Source: Nectonema munidae
Lineage: Eukaryota; Nematomorpha; Nectonematoida; Nectonematidae
Assembly (NCBI GenBank): GCA_030549495.1
Contig: JAUIRK010000029.1
Coordinates: 62,001-126,000 of the forward strand
Direction: 5' to 3'
DNA: 64,000 bases
Made by a program: the position numbers and the translations under genes. Each line of letters begins with the position of its first letter. Position 1 is the first letter of the stretch. The notes under the pieces were generated by a model. It was not told the origin of the DNA, did no database searches, and worked only from the letters and a program-made list of their open reading frames with translations. Below are positions 58,646 to 64,000 of this stretch, in pieces.

Positions 58646-59924
58646 TAGCTGTAGGGGATACGTCAAATTAGTTTTCAAAAACTTAAGTTATACTGTAAAA
58701 ATTTTTTTAGCGCCCTTGATTTTATTCTCATAATGGATTATGTGTTTTTGATGTTTTAGTCAAAAAGGAATTTCACATTTTTAGTGATTTTTCGTTTTTT
58801 TTGCTGTAAATTTCAATGACGACACTTAAAAATTCTATTTTCAGTGACTTTTAAATTAATTTTTACCCTTTAAATAAGTTTGCTAGTAAATACTGTCTAT
58901 TGGTTGGAATATTCATTGGTTTAAAACTCTTATCAAAGTTTAGTTTTATCTCATTTTTTTGTAAAGGGATATAAAAAAGGAACTTAGAATTAACTTAGTT
59001 CCAAATCTGATTGTTTATCTCTTTTTTTACTATAAAAACTCATCTTTTATCTTTAAAGTTTAAAATTTAAACTTAAATAAAATATAATTTAAACCTAAAA
59101 TTTAAATAAAAACTTAATTTAAACCTTTAAAATTTGTTTGATGTAAAATTCGGACAACTCTATTTTAGGAATAAGAAATTATTTGCATATTTTATCAATT
59201 TTGATTATTACTTTTCCAATGACTACTATCATTGCATTTAAATATTTAATATTTTAAATATCTCTTTATAGAGAAGATGTACCAAATTTATTTTTTGACT
59301 CTATTTTAAAAAAAATGCTTCTTTTTCTATTATAATGTCAAATATGATTCAGATGGTTTTTAATTTTGATCAATTTATTCTTGAGCAAGTGTTTTCGGTC
59401 AATGATCTTAGACCCAAAATTTTACTGACCCAAAAAATCAAGAATACGAAGAGCAAAATCCCTTTTTAAACTTCTTGGATATTAAAGTATATTTTTATTT
59501 ATTCGTTGAACATTTCCAAATTTTTTTTCGACAGCTTTCATAATAATTTGTCTGCAACTCTACTCATTTTAGATTTCCTTCCAAACATGATTTATGGATA
59601 TGCGACAAAATGCTAACAGATACTAACTCCATTGATTCTTCCTTGAAAGACGAGATATTCACTAAATATGGAGAAAAGGATTCCAATAAAATTTCTATAA
59701 AAAATTTGAAAGTATCGATTTTGCATAATTTCTTTTTAAAGCCTCCTTGTTCTCAAAACTTGCGTCAAATTTAGGCCCTACTAGAATATTTCATTGTAAG
59801 AAAATAAGTATGATCAATTTTACTTCTTCCCTCCACAGATTTCGCAATTTTACACAATTTGGCGATAATTTCTCACAAGTTGGGAACCGTTGCTCTGGAA
59901 GTTTAGTAAACCTACAAAAAATAA

Positions 59925-60090
59925 ATCAAAAAATATTTATTCTTTTTAAATATATCGTTGGCTCCCCTTACTTTTAAAATTGAAAGATAAACCTAGTCTT
60001 TAATAATTAATTTTTATCAAATTATGCACATACAAAACTAAAAGCAAGCGGAGCCAACGATATATTTAAAAAGAATAAATATTTTTTGAT
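59925..60090. repeat. Inverted repeat, about 50-bp arms
   Basis: 59925-59975 (ATCAAAAAATATTTATTC, TATATCGTTGGCTCC) and the reverse complement of 60040-60090 agree at nearly every position (two differences seen), spacer about 64 bp. From 58646 to 59924 I see no convincing gene. Confidence 0.85.
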
Positions 60091-60359
60091 TTGAACATTT
60101 TTCGATTCTTTGATTATTCGACAAATATAATATTTAAAAACGTGCAAATTGCAAAGTATAGGTAATAACTTTTGTAACATCGTATTAGGTAGCAAAATAT
60201 GAACAGAAAGTTTGATATTTTTTGATTTTTTAAAGAATATTTTTCGATTCTTTGATTACAGAATTTTATTTTGATTATTTGATAAAATAAATTATTTAAT
60301 ATCGTGAAAAAATTAATAACTTATCTAACATCCTCTCCCCGAATGAGGTATATCAAATC

Positions 60360-60725
60360 TTACATCTAGCAAAATATGAACTGATAGGTTGGAGATGAAT
60401 TATCGCGGTATACAGGTTGGAGATGAACCATCGTCTCCCCGAATGAGGTATATCAAATCTTACATCTAGCAGAATGTGAACAGAAAGTTGAACATTGTCT
60501 CCCTAGTTATTTGTACATGGAATAGAAACCATCGTAGTATACAGGTTGAAGATGAATCATCGTAGTATACAGGTTGGAGATGAATCATCGTAGTATACAG
60601 ATTGGAAGTGAATCATCGTAGTATACAGGTTGGAGATGAATCATTGTAGTATATAGTTTGGAGATGAATCATCGTAGAATACAGGTTGGAGAAGAATCAT
60701 CGTAATATACGGGTTGGAGATAACA
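60360..60725 (+). repeat. 28-bp minisatellite, within a larger duplication
   Basis: From 60526 to 60722 about seven units of the type ATCATCGTAGTATACAGG + TTGGAGATGA follow one another with 0-4 changes. Two further units lie at about 60390-60430. A 50-60-bp block starting CTCCCCGAATGAGGTATATC also occurs twice (60332 and 60436). Confidence 0.9.
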
Positions 60726-60951
60726 CGCAAGTTGTCAACCCGCGTTCAACCGTACAGGTTATGAGATATATATATACTAAAAATAATCAAATTGATGATA
60801 AAATTGTAGCTCATGGAAGGTTCTTTTTTAATTAAGTAGTTAGGCTCAGATAAAATGTTTTTTAAAATTAAAATCTAAACACACACACTTTTTCTTAATA
60901 TTTAATTGATCAAACTGCCTGAAGTACACTTAATTTTGTTTGTGCGTACTC

Positions 60952-61068
60952 TCAGCCTTTTAGGCGTTTTGTCCATTAGGTATTCAGTCCATTTGGCATT
61001 CAGTCTGTTAGGCATACAATATGTAGGCATTGTGTCTTTAGACATGGTCCGTTTACCCAAAATTTTCA
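60952..61068. repeat. Array of about 16-bp units (TTAGGCATTCAGTCC type)
   Basis: ATTAGGTATTCAGTCC, ATTTGGCATTCAGTCT, GTTAGGCATACAATAT and GTAGGCATTGTGTC follow one another. It abuts the hAT coding remnant at about 61070 and replaces its 3' end; probably one arm of a foldback-type element. Confidence 0.6.
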
Positions 61069-61069
61069 T

Positions 61070-62918
61070 TGCCTTCTCACTGAATGAATGATATTCACTT
61101 TTTATCGAGATCCAAAAATGAGGTCTTGATAAGGACGAACGAAATTTATTTTTGAAACTGTCGTTGCATGATAGCTCAATGAGGCATTCTTTTTCGTTCA
61201 TGCTCAAATTGCTGTCCTCAATGCTTTCCTCAAATGGATCTATTATCCACATATTGCTACGCCTGGGATCTTCTTTCTTTGGAAAATAACAAGCAAAACA
61301 ATTCATCAATGACTGTAAGTGTTGTTGAACAATGGATACGACTTCCCAGTTGACATCTTTCTCTCCCATGTATTCATTAAAATGTGAAAACATTTGAAGA
61401 TCTTTTTCAGCCAAACACTTTTGCCACAGTGATATTTTCTTTTGAAAAGCGTCTATTTTGCCGCGTAGTCCTTAAGTTGACCTTGCAGAGATATGTTTAG
61501 TTCATTCAACAAAGAAAATATATCTGCCAGGTAAGCAAGCTTCGCCATCCACTCATTGTCGGACAAGAGTTCTTGAAATTTTTGATTATTTTGTTGCAGA
61601 ATAAATAGTTTAATTTCTTCTCGGAGGGCTAACAGACGTGTTAGTATTTTTCTCCTCGTAAGCCATCTCACCTCAGCCTGAAGAAGTAGGTGAGTAGTAT
61701 ATTGGGAGCCCATTTATTCACAAAGTGCTTCAAATATTCGAGAATTCAGTTCTTTGTGACGAATTTCATTTATCATTTTAACCCATTTAAGGCCAAGCAA
61801 AGCAGACGATATCTAAAAAAAACGCAGACGATTTATATTCAGTCATTGAAAAAAGCAGACGAAGATGAAATTACTTATGTTCCAAAATAGGAACATTGGC
61901 CGTAAATGGGTTAATAACATCTGACAAAACTTCGTGTAGTTCTGAGGACATTTTTTCCTACAAGTTGCTCGCGATGTATAATGCCGTGTGCAGACAGAAT
62001 GTCTGGGTGACCAATATTTTTTACCTTTGCAACAACTCCTAAGCGATGTCCTATCATGTTTGGAGCACCGTCTATACATATTCCAAAACATTTTTTCCAT
62101 TCAATTTTGTGCTCCAAAAATAGCTATTGAGTGTTTCAAAAATCTCAGAGCTAGTTGTTCTACCCGACACGCGAACATAGTAGTTCTTCATGTAATTCTC
62201 CTTCACACTCAGCCCTCACAAAACAAAGGAGAAGTGCTTTGTTACTTACATCCGTTGATTCGTCGAGTTGAATAGAATAAAATGATGCATTTTTTACAAT
62301 TTTTAATACTTTATTTTCAATGTTATCAGCCATGTCTTCAATTCTACGTTTAACGTTATTAGCAGATATTGGAATTACTTTCAATTTCTGTGCTGTCTTT
62401 TCCCAAAACCTCTTCACAAGCTTGTAACATACAAGGCTTTTCTCCTATCGTGTATGCCTTTTTCACTTTTGCAATGAAGCCTTCAACGACGACTCATCTT
62501 CAACAAACATTTCTTTCAAACTACGTACTTGGGTTTGCAGATTTTCTCAGATTCTTTGAAAATATTTAGGTGATTTTTCAGTTAAATCAGGGTGTTTTGA
62601 TTGCAAGTGTCTTTCGAGTTTTGAAGGTTTCATGTCATCATTAGATAAACTTTCAGAGCACACAATACATAGAGGCCGTGGATCCAGCTCACTCCCAGAT
62701 TCTTGAATAAATCCAAATTTCAAATAGCTTGAATCTTATTTTCTTGATACTTTAACTTCTCCGATCAGAATGTTCTTTCTTATGGTGCCCTGCGAATGCT
62801 CTGATACTGATTTATTTACCAGCACATTGTCTAGTAAGGTATTACTTCTATCATTAGTTTCTTTGTCTTTGGTTTTATTAAAGTAATGCAAAATATTCGC
62901 TTTCTTTTTCTCGCTCAT
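61070..62918 (-). pseudogene. hAT transposase, ZBED5/SCAND3-like, broken
   Basis: From ATG 62918: MSEKKKANILHYFNKTKDKE, a BED-like finger with PLCIVCSESLSNDDMKPSKL and ERHLQSKHPDL (62.68-62.59 kb), RFWEKTAQKLKVIPISANNV and YSIQLDESTDVSNKALLLCF (62.41-62.22), WKKCFGICIDGAPNMIGHRL (62.10), AEVRWLTRRKILTRLLALRE (61.67), and MAEKDLQMFSHFNEYM to FSEKAMKIL (61.41-61.07). The hATC domain is absent. About five frameshifts or stops. Proteins annotated ZBED5, FAM200 or SCAND3 share this order; here it is a decayed transposon and not the host gene. Confidence 0.85.
61782..61910. mobile_element. piggyBac-like MITE (129 bp) with TTAA flanks
   Basis: TTAA at 61778-61781 and 61911-61914. Ends CCCATTTAAGGCC and, reversed, CCCATTTACGGCC, one mismatch in 13. 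Contains three GCAGACGA units. It interrupts the hAT coding remnant, so it is younger than that element. Confidence 0.85.
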
Positions 62919-62919
62919 T

Positions 62920-63780
62920 ATGAGTACATTATTTATTTAATTTAGATCTGAAAGTAATCAAATTTAAATTTAATTAATTCTTATCAACATAAATTAATAG
63001 TAAAAACAATTACAAAAAAATAATATAGCTTATGTGTAAATGGAGCGAGATTAATATTAAATACCCTCACCATATTAATGCAAAAAAATTAAACAATGAA
63101 GATTTATTATTAACATGAATAATAATGAATAAAATACAAATAAAAAATAAGTAGCTGCATGTGCGAAATGTGAATGAGACTTGAAAAATGCGAAAAACAA
63201 TATTTTAATAAACTGCGCTTGCTGAAAGGTGTAATACTATAAAAGTATTTAAAAGTTCAATTTTCAAAAATAGTCACATCACAATATCAAGTTATGCATT
63301 GCACCGAGAAATCCTAAATAATACAATAATATTACATATCATTATATTATTGTGTTTTTACAAAACAATTTTATCAAAACTGATACAACAGATTATGCTT
63401 GTTGTCGATGCCTCACAAAGATATCACCTTCATCCATTTTTTTGTAAAAAATATATATCAACATTTAGGAAAACAAAAACATTGTGGAAAAAAAGTTAGA
63501 AATTGTGACATTGGGGCCATCTTGGAATTACCAAATAAGATTAGATAGGAAGCAAAATTATGGATTAAAATGGCGAGCATTAGAAGTTGAGAGGTTTGTG
63601 GAAGAACTGTTGAAATGAACATTGATGTCAGGTTTAAGTTCTATAATATAAAAAAATATTTATATAGTAATAAGGAAACAAAATTATCTGAGTGCAGAAA
63701 TTATTAAGATAAAAAAATGTTAACATTTACGGTTTAAACTTTAGACTTTAAATATTGACAAAAACAAAATTTCAAAAAAA
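62920..63780. other. 5' non-coding part of the ZBED-like hAT
   Basis: AT-rich sequence between the terminal inverted repeat and the transposase ATG. No other structure seen. From 63849 to the window end (64000) there is only AT-rich sequence. Confidence 0.45.
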
Positions 63781-64000
63781 AAATTCAATTTTCTTGCGGC
63801 CCAACTAATTTTTTTGCGGACCATCTGTTGGAGATCGCTGATTTAGAGTACCCTAAATATATATTATTTATGATCCTTTTATCGAGATTATTAATTATAA
63901 TTATACATATATATATATTAAACTTTTTGAATGTATAACTTATGAATAATGCACCTTGTTTTAGAAAGTGGTACATTATTATAATGTGTTAAATTCTTTT

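Larger units (their letters stand above)
61070..63840 (-). mobile_element. ZBED5/FAM200-like hAT transposon, 3' end lost
   Basis: The 5' terminus, read on the minus strand, begins CAGCGATCTCCAACAGATGG at 63840, with TCCGC following, typical of the Charlie-like branch of hAT. The 5' non-coding part is 63840-62919, then decayed transposase to 61070. The right-hand partner terminus is missing because a subrepeat array takes over. A piggyBac-like MITE is inserted within it. Confidence 0.75.

Noticed and set aside
1-64000. CRISPR arrays, bacterial operons, LTR retroelements or Polintons
   Set aside because: No spaced direct repeats, no operon spacing, and no gag/integrase, long direct terminal repeats or capsid text were recognised.

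Overview
The window is animal nuclear DNA, about 70% A+T, with split host genes sitting in transposon-rich sequence. It fits an arthropod; an AT-rich crustacean such as a sea-louse-type copepod is my best guess, from gene and repeat style only. There is no operon layout, rRNA, tRNA gene or CRISPR array.

Two host genes can be read exon by exon, and they converge. (1) A hydroxylysine kinase (HYKK/AGPHD1) gene runs on the plus strand from 1230 to 15396. Five exons are present, all joining in phase, and only the N-terminal exon is missing (off the left edge). Its last exon at 15217-15396 lies beyond a 3.2 kb hAT transposon. (2) A kinesin-2 (KIF3-like) motor gene runs on the minus strand from 43869 down to 22371. 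It has nine coding exons, all in phase, giving a 568-residue protein with motor, neck, coiled coil and a short tail; one intron is GC-AG.

Region by region. 0-15.5 kb: HYKK, whose introns hold a LINE 3' end, a foldback-type repeat, a tRNA-derived SINE with 13-bp target duplications, a local duplication and hAT copy 1. 15.5-22.3 kb: intergenic, with a possible Helitron scrap, an inverted-repeat element and a 626-bp hAT MITE with perfect 8-bp duplications. 22.3-43.9 kb: the kinesin gene. Its introns hold two copies of a TIR-type element carrying an uncharacterised protein with GDQDKSWAPH and YSEEHGERFH motifs; copy 1 keeps about 180-bp inverted repeats, and copy 2 splits a CR1-like LINE. They also hold several MITEs, a LINE 3' tail and a possible Merlin-like fragment. 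43.9-46.7 kb: nothing recognised. 46.7-53.6 kb: a G-poor, R1/LOA/I-type LINE (ORF1 zinc knuckles, endonuclease, RT, RNase H) with the 3' end of a relative just upstream; an internally deleted relative of hAT copy 1 is inserted in it. 53.6-64 kb: hAT remnants, SINEs, a 207-bp hAT MITE, a hairpin-forming inverted repeat, a 28-bp minisatellite, and a ZBED5/FAM200-like hAT carrying a TTAA-flanked piggyBac-like MITE.

The strongest candidate for something poorly described is the TIR element at 27388-29450, with its relative at about 38003-40195. A recurring theme is small elements whose arms are built from degenerate 12-20-bp units (TTCATCGT, TTCGTCTAA, CAATTGGTC, TTAGGCATTCAGTC types). All homology statements come from reading translated sequence from memory of the families; no search was run.
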